A stretch of 64,000 nucleotides of DNA from Tenrec ecaudatus (Eukaryota; Chordata; Mammalia; Afrosoricida; Tenrecidae). Positions 34,733-47,410 of this stretch are shown here, in pieces (the stretch's first letter is position 1; each line of letters begins with the position of its first letter). The position numbers and the translations under genes were made by a program. The DNA lies in contig NC_134538.1 of the NCBI RefSeq assembly GCF_050624435.1, positions 115,642,437 through 115,706,436 of the forward strand, written 5' to 3'. The notes under the pieces were generated by a model. That model was given only the letters and a program-made list of their open reading frames with translations. It was not told the origin of the DNA and did no database searches.

Positions 34733-34950
34733 CCTAGGAGAAGCCCTGTTAGCACTGTCAGGTAAATCTTGGACTGTTAACTGCAAGGTTGATATTTCAA
34801 TCCAGCCAGCTGTTCTAAAGGAGAAAATGAGGTTATCTGTTCCTGTAAATATTTATGGTCTTGATAATTGCATATAAGGTTGTAATAAGTTGAAATCAAC
34901 TTGCTCGCAGTGGATTTGGTTTGGGTTTGGTGGTTATTTGAATCTAAAGA
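34733..34950 (+). mobile_element. AfroSINE, diverged
   Basis: GAGAAGCCCTGTTAGCACTG head, GGACTGTTAACTGCAAGG, TTTCAATCCAGCCAGCTG, and GCTCGCAGTGGATTTGGTTT end. The middle carries several insertions. Confidence 0.7.
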
Positions 34951-34982
34951 TTCTACAATCCCCATAAAACCACCACCAGCTT

Positions 34983-35537
34983 GCTCTTAGTGTTAGTATC
35001 CAAGTGTGATTAGAGGGCAAAGAGATAAAAGGCTCATCAAGGCCCAGCCCCCTCTCGCTTGCTCTCTGGTGATCAGACCAGTGTGCTGCTGCTTTAGCTA
35101 GTTCTCTGCCTTAACTTGTGAGCTACACTACCTGTGGGACAGACAAATCATGGATTGTGTCACTAGAGCCTGAGGTTCCTTCAAGACCTGCTTCACCATG
35201 CTGCTGATGTGCTCATAGGTTGAGCTTGAGCTTGAGGCTGGTGAATCCTATTGTCTTGCATTGCTTGCATTCAATATCCAATGTGGGCCTGCTTCACTAA
35301 ACTCCTGAGCTGCTGACTGTTGGTGACCCACCCTGCTGTTTGCCGCCTACAGCCAGACTGCCTGCTTTGCCTTAGGGAAGACTCAGCAGTCTGCTTCTTT
35401 AACCTTGAACCCAGCAAGCAGATCTCATGAGTTGAAGGACTTCCAGGATATTAACTGTTCTACAGAAGTGATTTGAACTGAGCCCTCTGTACTGCTGTGT
35501 GGACTAATTAGCTGTTATATTCCTTTATGCTGTACAA

Positions 35538-35594
<57 letters not shown>

Positions 35595-35644
35595 ACCATA
35601 AGTGTCCTGCTTTTGTTACTCTAGAGAACCCTGCCTAATACACA
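34983..35644 (+). mobile_element. LTR-like element, family B-like
   Basis: The 3' end TACTCTAGAGAACCCTGCCT then AATACACA is the family B terminus (compare 3825-3841). A (TATC)n tract sits just upstream of it, where other members also carry a simple repeat. The 5' boundary is approximate. No coding capacity. Confidence 0.5.
35539..35594. repeat. (TATC)14 microsatellite
   Basis: A pure tetranucleotide tract of about 56 bp inside the 3' end of the LTR-like element, likely polymorphic. Confidence 0.97.
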
Positions 35645-37174
35645 AGTATCATTAGAAGGAGGAAACATCCAGAGTCCTATGCTGTGTGCTGATGTGAATT
35701 TACAGTTACAATAAATAGTTTAGGCCCCAGGCTTGGGACCATTTTCTTTTGAGATCGCATTTCAGTAATAGAGAACATATTCCCATTAAAACAAAATAAA
35801 CAAACAACAATGGCCTTGAAAAGAGATTTTAAAGTAAAGCGTAACAAAATGCAGTCCCTGATCAAATGATCTAAACATGTCGCATGCTAGAATACCCCTC
35901 CGTACAGCCACCCATTTATGCCCTTCCTCATTTTAAAGTGAACACTCAAGTTTTCGGGTGAGAGCATTTGTATTTTTTCTCTTTAAATTGTTCCATTTTT
36001 CTTAGTTTAAATTTATTTAGCCTACTTTACAAATTTATCCTTTTCCTTCATATGGTATTCTGTGAATCATCTGTGCAAGCCACTGACAAAATAGCATTCT
36101 TATAGTTGATCAAATGGTCGTAATAAATTTAAATATGATACATAGAAAATCTGATGATGATAAATTCAGCACATAAAAATAAGGATTTGTTTGCATTTGG
36201 CTGTTTTGAACTTATTATTGAGCTTAACTCAGTGAAGTGGTTTTTGAACAGAAAATCATATTTCTTTAATTCATCAACACACAAAATCAATCAGAGTAAA
36301 TTGGACCTCCCTTCTTAGTGGCTTGTTCTATAAAAATGATTGCTTAATTCATATGAGTCAAAATAAAGTAAAAAATAAGCAAGCCATTCATATTTATAAC
36401 ATACAATATAATATATACCATGTTTTTACAAAATGACACACATGTTGTAAACTTTTTGCTAACTGCTCAAACTGCCTCTCCCTCACACTGTGTGTTTATA
36501 AGTGCCTCATGTCACTTTTTGTTTGTTTGTTTGTTTTTAACCACAAGTTGCTGACTTCAATTTATATTGCCAATCACCATGAACACACAGTTACATTGGT
36601 TTATTTTTCAATTACCAAAATCATTCCACAGCTTCTTGCCTACAAGTTATACCTTTATTATACAATTATGATCAAAAGTACCATTTTTGTACCCTGTCTT
36701 CATGCATGTTCTCAAGAGACTCAGGAAAAGGAACAGAGCTTTATGACTTACCTGTAATGTAGGAGGATGGGTGAGTAAGACTGAAATTCACTTCTGGGAA
36801 TGCCAGGAAACATGTGTGGCAAATGCACGGGCACACTATGCTAGAATTATCTTAGCTAAATTTATGTTGTTTTTGAAAAAAATAGGGTAACATCTGTGCA
36901 CCGTAGAAGGAAAGAAAGGTAGCTGAGCTCACATTTGAGTGGCTGGCAGTATGCTAAGCCTTGAGGTACAGGGCGAAAGAAACAGCGGCCACTGCCGTGA
37001 TCATTAGGACCAATCAGAGGAGAGAGAAGTAGGAAGAGTGGCATGCTCTAAGTCACAGGGCAGATGGTAGCGCAGGAAACCCAGGTCATCAAAAGTCACA
37101 TGCAACTCTTGAATGCAGGTTTAGATCATTAAATTGCTTCCTCCCCACAATTTCTTTGAGGGGCCGTGGGGAGC
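35645..37174. other. No recognisable element
   Basis: AT-rich. A short (GTTT)n stretch at about 36517-36538 is the only simple repeat. The 82-codon frame at 36509 starts in it and is not gene-like. Confidence 0.4.
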
Positions 37175-37687
37175 TGTGGTACTTATATGATCTGTTCTCA
37201 ATTAGAGACTTAAGGGTAAAGAGGTGGGAGAGTTTAGCCTGTCAATCAGGTCACAGCTTGATGACCTCATTTGGAGGTGCTAAGGAGATAAAAAGCTTAC
37301 TGGCAGTGGGACACATGCTTACTCCCTGCGAGACATTCTTGTGGAGAAGACACATGGAACTATGCTAGAGCCCTGGAGCTGAAGGGGCCACTTAGAGATG
37401 CCTGCCAGCATTGAGATGCTTACGCCAACCACCACTGGATCCACAAGACTGTCCACCCACGGGCCTATGATCTTCCTGCATTCAGCATCATTCCAGGTGT
37501 TGCATGAGTCTGAAGAGGACTTTATAGATTGGTATCGGACATATGGGCTGATATTGGACATGCGGACTTGATCTGGGCTGGGCTGGGACGCTTTCTCAAT
37601 ACTCAATAGCTCTTGTAAATAAAGCCCTTTCTTGTACATATATGAGTGTCTATGGATTTGTCCTTCTAGTCTACCCATAAAAAAACA
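37175..37687 (+). mobile_element. Solo-LTR-like element, family A (copy 7)
   Basis: Starts TGTGGTACTTATATGATC and ends near CTACCCATAAAAAAACA. It has an AATAAA signal (GTAAATAAAGCCCTTTCTTG at 37615-37634), supporting an LTR with sense on the plus strand. The 119-codon minus-strand frame is antisense. Confidence 0.65.
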
Positions 37688-38194
37688 GGGTCTCTAAAAC
37701 ATTTCATTTATTTACCACTTACTTTCAGTTACATACGAGACCGGTAGCACAGGCAGCCTATGTTTTGAGTTTGGGGTGCGACACAGCTGCCTTGGAATAG
37801 AGATGAGGGACGCAGTGTCTGTGGCTGGCAGCGCTAAGATTTGTGCCATCAGAAATGGACTGAATTTATTTATGGCATCTTGAGGCTATCACTTGGTCAT
37901 TTCGTGGTATAATTTTATATAGCCATTGTGGGAAAGCTTTTTTTCTGTAAAAGATGAACAATAATTGGCTCTGCTTCATGAAATATACTATTAAATAAAA
38001 AATACCCAAAACCTTTAAAGTATCCTGTGGGAATGAAAAGTAACTTCATCGAAAGAATGTTGTCCTTGTCCTTGGTTCCTGAGAGATCACTTCTAAAATC
38101 TTAGAATTTCACCAGTGAATAAAATATCTTTAATGGGGCCTTCATACTAAATTTGAGGGTGTAAGAATCAATCTATATGTTGAGCATTTCATCA
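37688..38194. other. No recognisable element
   Basis: AT-rich flank between two repeats; no open frame, no motif. Confidence 0.4.
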
Positions 38195-38965
38195 GAGATG
38201 CTTGATTGTATGAAGTAGAACATGGTATCAGGATTGGAAGAACGTTTACAACCTCCACATGCAGATAACACAGCCTTGCTTGCTGAAAGTGAGGATCCTG
38301 GATGAAGGTCAAGGATTGTAACCTTCAGTATCAATTGCAACCTAATGTAAGGAAAACCAAAATCCTTACAAGCGGACCGGCAGGTAACATTATGCTAAAT
38401 GTGGAAAAGGCTGAAGTTGTCAGGGCTTTTCTTACTTGGATCCACACTCAGTGCTCGTGGAAGCAGCAGTCCAGAGATCGAAAGTTGTAATGCATCTGGT
38501 AAATCTGCGGCAAAAGAACTCCTTAGGGCATTGAAGAGCAAGGATGTATCCTTGCGGGGTAAGGCGCGCCTGACTCAAGCCATGGGATTCTCCTTTGCAT
38601 TATACGCATGTAAAAGTTGGGCATTAGATTCATTTGATTTGTGGTGCAGGAAAACATTGAAAGTACCATGAACTGCTAAGGCCAGAGTGTTCCTTACAAG
38701 CAAGCATAGCAAGACTTCATCGTGCACACTTTGGACATACCGTCAGAAGAAGCCAGTTCCTGGAGAAGGACATCATGTGTGGTGAAGTAGAGGGATTATG
38801 AAAAAGAAGGACAGCGACAAGATGAATTGACACAGTGGCTGCATCGATGAGCTCAGACAACAAACAAATGTGTGGATGGCACAGGAGCATGCAGTGTTTT
38901 GTTCTGTTGTGCATCATGTCATGATGGGTCAAAGGTGACTCAGTGGCACCTCGCAACAGCAGCAT
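38195..38965 (+). mobile_element. RTE/BovB-type LINE, RT to 3' end
   Basis: Begins at the palm region; the YADD motif reads H-A-D-N (38258-38269). It passes GGTAAATCTGCGGCAAAAGA and GGCGCGCCTGACTCAAGC and ends at GTGGCACCTCGCAACAGCAG. Frames of 62-90 codons are fragments of it. A small deletion removes the block between TTGGGCATTAGATTC and its usual continuation. Confidence 0.8.
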
Positions 38966-41299
38966 TCAGTTTCCTAGCATATTTGCCCTCCCACTCCCTT
39001 TACAGAAAAACAAAAGAAGACATTTCCTCAGTGACCACTGACAATGAAAAACGTCTGTATGATAGCCCCTCCTCCAGGATAATGTGTAGCTGTCTGCTTT
39101 TGCAGCATGTCACCCCCTACCATTGTGGCAATACCCCAAGAACTAGTGTCACCTATTTTGGTAAGCACTGGTTCTACTGATGTGGGGATTCAGGTAGGGG
39201 TTGACCAGGCCAGAAAGTCCTGCAGAATGATGTCAACTGCCCTCAAGGAGGAGGAGGGATGTGATTCAGTCTGCCTGCCTGCACACGGAGCCATGTGAAA
39301 GCCGCACACGGAAGCCCAGGACTTCCTGGTTGGTGAAAGACATCAATGAATGTGGGCGCACAGTCTGAACTTTACAAGATTAACCAAAGCAAGCTCTTTC
39401 CTGGAGTTCTGGAAATCATTTTGGCGAACTACTAAATCCAAAGGAGTTGTGGAATCTAGAAAGTGAGAAGTAAAGGGAACTCGCGATGCCTGCGTTTGTA
39501 GCTGGTATGTTCATGGGATGGGGAGCTCTCTAAGTTTGTAGGCGAGACGTAGAAAGTTGTGGCTGGCTTCCTGAAGAGAGAGGGGGCAATGCACAAATTT
39601 CTCCCCAGCAGGCTAGGCATTCGGTGTGGTGGGAATCCCCAGCTTGTGCCTGGCACGTGAAATCTTGAGCAGACGTATCAGCTTCAAGGAGTGTGTCCTT
39701 GAACACTCAGACTGGCCCTCGCTCCAGGCTGTGAGCGGAGGACAAAGGGCTGGATGTGCAGCCGTGACAGAATGAAAAGGAAACAGAACTGATCATCGAG
39801 TGATAGGAAATTTAATTTCCCCCCAGAGTTTGGTGCCAGAGACACGAGAAGTGGAGAATTCGAGTTTTCCACTCACATCTTAAATCAGGCAGAAAAGGGG
39901 TAAAGAAGGGTATTTGAAACAAGGACAGGAACTGATTTAGGATTATGCTAACTTGGCTTTCGGAAAGGAGAGGGTAATTTGATCAGCTGTCCTGTCATGG
40001 TGGCATGCTGAGTTTAGGACTTTGGGATTTTTTAATTAATTAAAGATAGGGAGCCAGAGAGGCAGTGAACATTTGCTGTGTATAGTGGGCGGGGATTAGG
40101 TCAGAAGCATCCAGGAGCCTGTGGCCCATCTTCAGAGATGGAGCTGAATTAAAAATGACAGTCTCTGTGAGGAGGCACATTAGCTAATAAAGGGCAAGGT
40201 CCAAGCAGGGAAAAACACTGCAGGGGCTGCCTGCTGAATGCCCCTGGGTTAGACCACGCAGGGTTCGGGAGGCTCCAGCAATGCAGGACATAGGTGAATG
40301 AAGCAAGGTTTATAATTCGGGGATAATGACTATTTATTAGTATGAGATGTTTCTGAAAGCTTGGACCAAGGTTTTCGTTAACTATGAAGATTCCTCAGCT
40401 CCACATCCTTTTGAGGTCATCTGTAGCCCAGAGAAACCCTAGTAGATAAAGGCTGAGGAAATCGCAGTGCCATGCTTTTCCATAGTTCTCTTTCCTTTGT
40501 TTGCATATATTACAGAGAATTGTTTCCTCATTGTATACTCATTTTATACATATACATTTAATTCTAAACGGCTACATTTGAAGGAAGTAACTATTACCAT
40601 AAATTCTACTAGCCTCTTCATGAGCACTGTGCACGGCACCTTCATCCCTAGCCGGCCGGACTCACCACCTTCCTTGAGGGGTGAAAAATGTCACATGGTT
40701 CTTTACCGGTTCCGCCTGGTTGGGTCATGGGAAAAGACTGACATTTCAGGGGCTCCTTCCTGCTGCAACAAAGTCATACATAAGGAGAACCCCACTTCGT
40801 CCTTCCTTTTACAAGTGTCTTCTACGTAAGTTACGGTGCTTGCTGGCTTGGTAGTCATCTCATGGTCACCAGCGGAATTTTATGACAACCAGCCAGAGTC
40901 CTTCTATCACTGAATTAACATGTGAGCCACCTGTGTTTCTTGTTATGTAAACTGTTAAACTTCCACTGTGTAGGCCATTATTAACTATCTATAGTTATCT
41001 GCAACCAAAAGCATATGAAATGATCCAACTTGCTTTCCATTTATTTGCCCCGGAAGTCAGAAGACCAAGGAGAAATGTAAATTGCCTCATCAACATTGAA
41101 TCAACTTTTTCTCTCTTCCAGTGCAACTTCTCCAAATAAACAATCAGTGCAGCAAAAGGATGTTTCTCTTTTACATTGCTCATCAGTTATGGCTTGACAG
41201 ATTCTATGACCACAGATGTATAATAAAATTGTACATAGACTCTTTTAAACCCTTATAACAATAGGGAGTGTATAAATTCATTTGTGTTGCATTTTTTTC
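38966..41299. other. No recognisable element over 2.3 kb
   Basis: Frames of 60-120 codons on both strands, none domain-like. The composition is mixed, with GC-richer parts near 39200-39700 and 40050-40280. This is the longest stretch in the window without an identified repeat, along with 41528-43904, so it may be old single-copy DNA. Confidence 0.4.
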
Positions 41300-41527
41300 A
41301 GGTCCCCCCTCCCCCAAAACAAAAACCGACCTCACTGTAACTGAGTCAAATCTGACTCCCAGTGACCCCACAGGACACAGTAGAACTGCCCCTGTGAGTT
41401 TCTGAGACTGTCGATCTTTATGGGCGGAGACAGTCTCCTCTTTTTTCTGTGGGGGCTGGTGGTTTCAAATTGCTAGCCTTGCGATTACCAGCTCAACTGG
41501 AATCCCCGATGCCACCGGGGCTCCTCA
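41300..41527 (-). mobile_element. AfroSINE, full length
   Basis: Minus strand: AACTGAGTCAAATCTGACTC, CAGTAGAACTGCCCCTGTGA, GGCTGGTGGTTTCAAATTGC, AGCTCAACTGGAATCCCCGA, ACCGGGGCTCC. A C-rich tract precedes it at 41304. Confidence 0.8.
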
Positions 41528-43904
41528 GAGCCTGAACATTCAGGCATAATTTAGAGGCACAGGACAAAGACAAATGATGAGGATGGAGGAGACCATCTGC
41601 ATGGGGCCACAACGGTGTCCAGGGGTTTACAGAGGAGTGGCCACTTACATAGACCCGGGAGTACGAGGGAAATGGTCACAAGAGCATGAGTGGCAACAGA
41701 TCCATGCATCACACTTGCAGGCGGGACTGTGGGAATGAGAATGAGACCATGATTAAACAGAAAGGATTTGATGGCGGCCAAATTTATGTGGAGACTCAAC
41801 ATGGATTTATGGTTTTCAATGTAAACATTACCTTCTGAAATTTTCGTGCTAAGGATTTAAACCCTAACACATAATAAAAGATGTACCATCTCCGGGAGGT
41901 TTTTCTGACCAAGCAATAATTCAAACCTAATTTTATCCACAATACAATGAATGATATCATTTCCTAATCCACTCTTTTAATCTTAACACATACTGGCAAA
42001 TTAATGCATGTCTTCTCTTAAGACTAATAGAAGGCTAGCACATAGCTAAATTATACAAGACTGTTCCTCTCATTTGTTTATCTTCATTTCACAGAAGAAT
42101 TATACGTATGAATAAACTTGTTTTTACAATAAATTAGCCTTGTAGTTCACAATCTTAAGTGCACATTCAAATTCATGGACTCTTTAAAACAAAAAAGACA
42201 CAAGTTACCACCAAAAGAGGTCCCGATAAATCAGTCAGCAAACCTATGAACGTTTTACAAATGTCCCTGCAATCAAACACCAAACTCATTGCCCTCAAGT
42301 TGGCTTTACAGAGTAGCTCGGGCTGAGAATCATTGCGCCGAATTCTTTTCAAGGAAATTAGTAGTAGGGGGAGCACTTTGCAAGCTAGACTGCTGCCTCT
42401 TTTTGCGCTAGGACTGCAGATTTGGTTAATAGATGTGGAAACTGGCACCATCTCAGTGTAAAGCAGTGAGGCTGGAGAAGTTCCAGGTTTTCTTAGTTAT
42501 TTATCTCAGAGAAATATGAGCGGGAAAACAAGTGGTGTAAGAGGTCAGCCCACTACTTAGGATTCCGTAGTCATCAAAATTGCCATGTGAGATATATGTA
42601 TGTGACTGAATTTGGAAACGCTAAGCCATTATATCTCAGCATCAGCAAGTTCTAATGTTGAACTGATGAACGTTATTGCACAGTTTGGATGCATGCAGGA
42701 AATATCAATTATGTCCCTAATTATAATCCCAGGAGATATAACACAACCCAAACATAGTAATATTCTGTTAATTAAAATATATACACCTCATTTTTTTGTT
42801 ATTGCAGGGATACTGTGTGGGTCACAGAGGCTGCCTGATGCCACTGTTCTGTCCTAGCACCGAGAGAAGCCACTACAGGAGAATTGGACTCTTTTGTTCA
42901 GTTGCCTTTGTGAATTGGGGTGGGGGGTAAATACAGTGCCTTCTAAACAATGGATCAAAAAGAAATTTGATTTAAAAATGAGAAGACTGCAGGGAAGTAA
43001 GATGCCAATTCAGAAAGAAAAGGAAATGGCATGGAATCGCTGCCTCTCGTGATTGGAAGGCCACTGTGAAGGAAAACACTGTCGTGAAAGAGAGTTCTTA
43101 TCAGGGCTTAGATCGTGGATTACATTTATTTATCCTCCTGGATATTGTTATAGCCCCTTATAAAGAATATTAAAGTAGTCGAAAGGAAAAAGAAACCCAC
43201 AGGGTGAAAAAATCAACAACCTATGCAGGCAGGTAAAAGTGAAACAGATGCTAGGCTGAGTCTCTTCCAACATGACTTACTTATAAACAGGGCTTCCTTT
43301 GACTTATTCAGTCTGATTTAACTCCCAGTTGAAAATTGCCATTTCTACCTGAGATATACTGTCAGAACCTTCATTTTAAGATTCTTATATACATGGAAGC
43401 ATGATGGGGGAGGGTGGTGGTGGGATGCTTCAAGATACACTTGAGAATCCTTTTTAAAATGTAGGCTCTGGTTCATTTTAGTCTGGGGTGGAAATGCAAA
43501 TCCTCAGCAGGTGTCAGACTGAAACTAACTGGTTTATACCTTGGACTGTAAAAGACAATTCATGCAAGGATTAATAACCCCGAGCAAAGCTAGGGTTTAC
43601 TACATTATGTAAAGTAGACATCCTAGAAACCAACAGGCAGGTCAAAAATCACGTTGGAAATGTATCTGTATGCCCCAACTTTATGAGAAGAACTTGAAGG
43701 TTTACCAGCTTGGTTTTTACAATAATCACTGTGCTGGGGGATAAGAGAGCCCAGATTCAAACATATTCAATTGGCCTTGTACTAGGCTGGAACCAGGATG
43801 AAGCAAAAACAAAGACACATCCCAGACCCCACATGAGGGGATCATTCAGCATGAAGCCACGGGCTCTTCACGGATTCGTAGTCACTTGGTTAGGAGGCAG
43901 AGGA
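41528..43904. other. Mostly unassigned; possible AfroSINE relic at 42270-42420
   Basis: ACACCAAACTCATTGCCCTC at 42276 resembles a reversed SINE 3' end, but the rest does not align convincingly. No other repeat or gene is recognised; the frames (83, 92 and 81 codons) are not domain-like. Confidence 0.35.
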
Positions 43905-43985
43905 GGCCACGGTCTCAAACACCCATGGGGGCATCTCTACCGTTACGGTCACTCGGAGTCAGAACTGACTTCATAGCAGAAAACC
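43905..43985 (+). mobile_element. AfroSINE 3' fragment
   Basis: GGTCTCAAACACCCATGGGG, then CGGTCACTCGGAGTCAGAAC and TGACTTCATAGCAG. Only the 3' third is recognisable. Confidence 0.55.
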
Positions 43986-44391
43986 AGGCTTTTGGTTATA
44001 CCCCTTGGGCTAACCATATGCGATCAAACTCAATGGAAATCATCGCAAAATCCTGATGAGTGTCAGATCAGTTCATCACGGTTGAAAGCAGGACTTCAGA
44101 AGTGGGGAAAAGGCAGGGATCTGAGATATGCACACGATTACAGGTTAAAACAGAAGGATGTGCTTATGTCATTGGGGGAACTGGCCCTCTCAGGTGGATT
44201 ATTAGATTTTATAATTCATGCAAGCAAATTTAAATGATCCCAGAGACAATAATTGTTATTAAAAAAAACCAATGCAAAACATATAGAGTTGGTTCTGGGA
44301 TTTCAACTGCCTGGCAATTGGGTGGTCAGGATAAGAAAAAGTAACTATTTGGGGTAAACTCCTAAGAACACAACCAGAGAAATTTCCTGGC
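43986..44391. other. No recognisable element
   Basis: An 81-codon frame at 43992 has no domain features. No repeat recognised. Confidence 0.35.
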
Positions 44392-44968
44392 TGCAATAGT
44401 TACATACTATGGTGTCATTTTGAGAGGATGACAAGTGGTAGACTCTAGTCTGTCAATCAGGTCATAGCCAATGAGGCTACCTTGTGGGCATGGCCTCCTA
44501 CTGAGCATCTGGGAATTCCTGAATTTCCTCCTTGGAAGCAGGAGACATCGTTCTCTCTCTGCTCACTCCCTGGGAGACATTGTAGCTGACAAGACACATG
44601 GAACTATGCCAGTGCCCTGAGCTGGAGAAGCCAAATAGACTACCCTGATGCAACCACACCTCTGAAGCCAGAGATGAGAAGTAGAGACCCCTGCCAGTGC
44701 TGAGATGCTCACAAGGCCACTGGATCCAGAGACTTTCTACCCAACGGCCTGTGATCGTCTTGCTTTCGCCATCATTGCATGTGTTTTGTGAGTCTGATGA
44801 CGACTTTATATATTGGTATTGGACATATGAGCTAATATCGGACTTATGGACTTGGACTGAACTGGGTTGCAATGCTTCCTTAATGTACAATTACCCTTTA
44901 TATAAAACGCCCTCTTAGACACATATGAGTGTCCCTATGGATTTCTCTAGTCTACCCGGCCAAACACA
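44392..44968 (+). mobile_element. Solo-LTR-like element, family A (copy 8)
   Basis: Runs from TGCAATAGTTACATAC to CCAAACACA, 577 bp. Flanks CTGGC (44387-44391) and GTGGC (44969-44973) match at four of five bases, a probable 5-bp duplication. The 130-codon minus-strand frame (44498-44890) is antisense to it and not a gene. Confidence 0.7.
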
Positions 44969-45332
44969 GTGGCTCTTTGGGTAAGCCTGAAGGTAAGACT
45001 GTCAGACTTGCCAAATAATCATATGGAATCTGAAGTTATGTCGATTCAAACAGGCATTAGGGATTTCACTTTAGACGACAATCTCTCACAAAAGAAGGGC
45101 TATAGAATTTAAGCGCTAACACTCCCGCCCTTGCCATTCATCGTTGTGCAATTCTAGGGTCTTCGCCAGTACCACACTTAAATTCACCCATTCTCCCTTA
45201 GCCTCCGTACTCGCTGCCCAGCGCTCACACGCACATACGGCAACTAAAAATACCATGGCGTGAGTCCTATTTTCACTCTTCCCAAACTTTCAGAAAGAAT
45301 GTTGGCTCAAGATTGTTTTCTAGCTTAAAGAA
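44969..45332. other. No recognisable element
   Basis: Short flank without open frame or repeat. Confidence 0.35.
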
Positions 45333-45548
45333 CTATTTTCCTTTGAATTCAAATGTCAAGAGAGAGAAAGTAGAGCGATAAAATTCATCAAAATCCAGCT
45401 GAAGGGTACACAGAAATTCTTTACACAATTCTTGTATCTTTTCTGTACACCGGAAAATGTCCACCATTCTTGAAAAGGCATTGCTTTTGACACCATCTCC
45501 CCAGGATCCCTTGAGAACATTCTCTAACAATATAGCTCGATCACTCCA
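45333..45548 (-). other. Unidentified open frame with protein-like composition
   Basis: About 72 codons on the minus strand, ending TAG at 45333. The translation is rich in Phe, Leu, Glu and Lys (for example KIQELCKEFLCTLQLDFDEF) and lacks low complexity. There is no good start, splice acceptor or donor at its edges. It could be a relic of a retroposed gene or a chance frame; frames of this length are common in 64 kb. Confidence 0.2.
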
Positions 45549-45609
45549 TATACTTTTTTATTTTCTTCTCAGGACCTAAGGCGATAATGATACTATATAA
45601 ATTATAGGC

Positions 45610-45800
45610 ACGCAGACCCTAGTGGCGCACAGGGTCAGGTCCTGGGCTGCTAGCCGCAGCTTGGCGGCTTAAACCCAGCAATTGCTTCACGATGACGATA
45701 GCTGCTTCCTATGAAATGTAGTCTCCGAAAGCCCGGGAGAAGTGCTTCTCTGCCCTACAGGCTCACACGGAGTTGGAATCCCTGTGCATCAGTTTGGGAT
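45610..45800 (+). mobile_element. AfroSINE
   Basis: GACCCTAGTGGCGCACAGGG is a well-kept head; GGGCTGCTAGCCGCAGCTTG, TACAGGCTCACACGGAGTTG, and a diverged end GTGCATCAGTTTGGGAT. Confidence 0.8.
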
Positions 45801-45944
45801 TTATTTTATATATAATGAAAAAAATGTGATTTTACCATTCCTTTTATTTCAGTCATACTTCCACCTATATTTGCTTTTCCATATGCCAGGTTCAGGTTAT
45901 CAGATGTATCACCATCATAAACACATATGCAATTGTGCATTAAA

Positions 45945-46152
45945 AGAAAAAAAACACCACTGAATCAGTTCTGACGCATAGTGGCCCTATGGGACAGAGT
46001 CGAACTAAGTACTTCTTTGTGTTTCCAAGAACGTAAATCTTGACAGGAGCCCAAAGCCTCAACTTTACCAGCGAAGCAGCTAAGGATCTGAATTGCTTAC
46101 CGTGTGCTTAGCAGCCCAACTCGGAAGGCACTATGCCACCAGGGCTCCTTTG
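45945..46152 (-). mobile_element. AfroSINE, inverted relative to the previous one
   Basis: Minus strand: CAGTTCTGACGCATAGTGGC, GGGACAGAGTCGAACTAAGT, TGTGCTTAGCAGCCCAACTC, CTATGCCACCAGGGCTCCT. With 45610-45800 it forms an inverted SINE pair 145 bp apart. Confidence 0.85.
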
Positions 46153-46464
46153 TTCGCATAAAAGTGCAGTGAGAATACCTACATCTTCTTGTTATTCACT
46201 CCCCCTAACATTAAAATAGACGGAGCTTTGAGCATGTAATTGGGAAAATAGAACTTTGCTGATAAGGGCCAGTGGTAATGCACTATCCTCAATGAAGTCA
46301 AGGATTTGGGGCTGAATAGTGTCTGCTTTTAAAAGGAATTTACTTGTAAATGGAAGATAAAATATGAGAATGACGTCCAAATTTTGTTGCCATTGTTTGG
46401 GTAAGTCAAGTTTATTCTTCAAGTAAATATTGTCTACATTCTAAAGCCAGGTAGAAATTGACTG

Positions 46465-47410
46465 GCTATAAAATGATGGGAACAGAACAAGGGGCTACTG
46501 CACGGTTTACATCAGAGAGGGGGTGTGTCAGGGTTGTATCTTCTCACCAGGCTTCTTCAATCTGTGTGCTGAGCATATAATCAGCAAAGCCATTTTATAT
46601 GAAGAGGAATGAGACAGCATGATTGGAGGAAGGCTTATCAACTTGTGATATGCAGATGGCACCATCGTGCTTGCTGAATGTAAAGAGGACTTGAAGCACT
46701 TGCCGGTGAAGATCAAGGACTGCAGCCTCCAGGATGGATTACCATGCAGTGTAAAGAAGGCCAAACCCCTCACTACTGGACCAATAGGTACCCTCACAAT
46801 AAACGGAGAAGAGGTTGAAGTTTTCAGGGATTTTGTCTTGCTGTGATCCACAGTTAAAGCTCACGGCAGCAGCGGTCAGGGGATAAAGACGAGCAGCATT
46901 AGTAAATCTGCTGGGCAGGAGCTCTTTAGGATATTGAAACGCCGGGATGGTACTTTGAGGACTAAGAGCAACCTGACCCACGTCATGGTCTTCTCCATTG
47001 TTTCATGGAGATGTGAAAGGTGGACATTGAATAAAGAAGACTGAAGAAGAATCAATGCACTTGACTTGTGGTGCTCGAGAAGGATATTGGAAGTACCCTG
47101 GACGGCTAAAAGGACAGATGGCCAGTGTGCTCCTTGGAGGCAAGTGCAGCAAGACTTTCTCTGACATACTTGAGACGTATTTTAGGAGAGACCAGTCCCT
47201 GGAGAAAAGCATCCTGCGTGGAGGAGTGGGCGGGAAGCAGTGGAGGTAAAGACCCTCAAGGAGGTGGATTGACATTGTGGCTGCGGCAACGAGCTCAGGC
47301 CTAGGAACAATTGTGAGGATGGCACAGGAGCGTGCGGGGTTTCATTCTGTTGTGCATAGGGTTGCTATGGGTGGCCGGTGACACAATGGTACCTAACAAC
47401 AACAACAAAA
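46465..47410 (+). mobile_element. RTE/BovB-type LINE, RT to (CAA)n tail
   Basis: GAACAGAACAAGGGGCTACT and GTGTGTCAGGGTTGTATC lead into the palm. The active site reads Y-A-D-G (46649-46660), so the second Asp is lost. Thumb and C-terminal blocks follow, then GGTACCTAACAACAACAACA at 47390-47409. Frames of 63-107 codons on either strand are fragments or shadows. Confidence 0.85.

Noticed and set aside
44498..44890. 130-codon minus-strand frame
   Set aside because: Antisense of family A copy 8; similar antisense frames occur in other family A copies.
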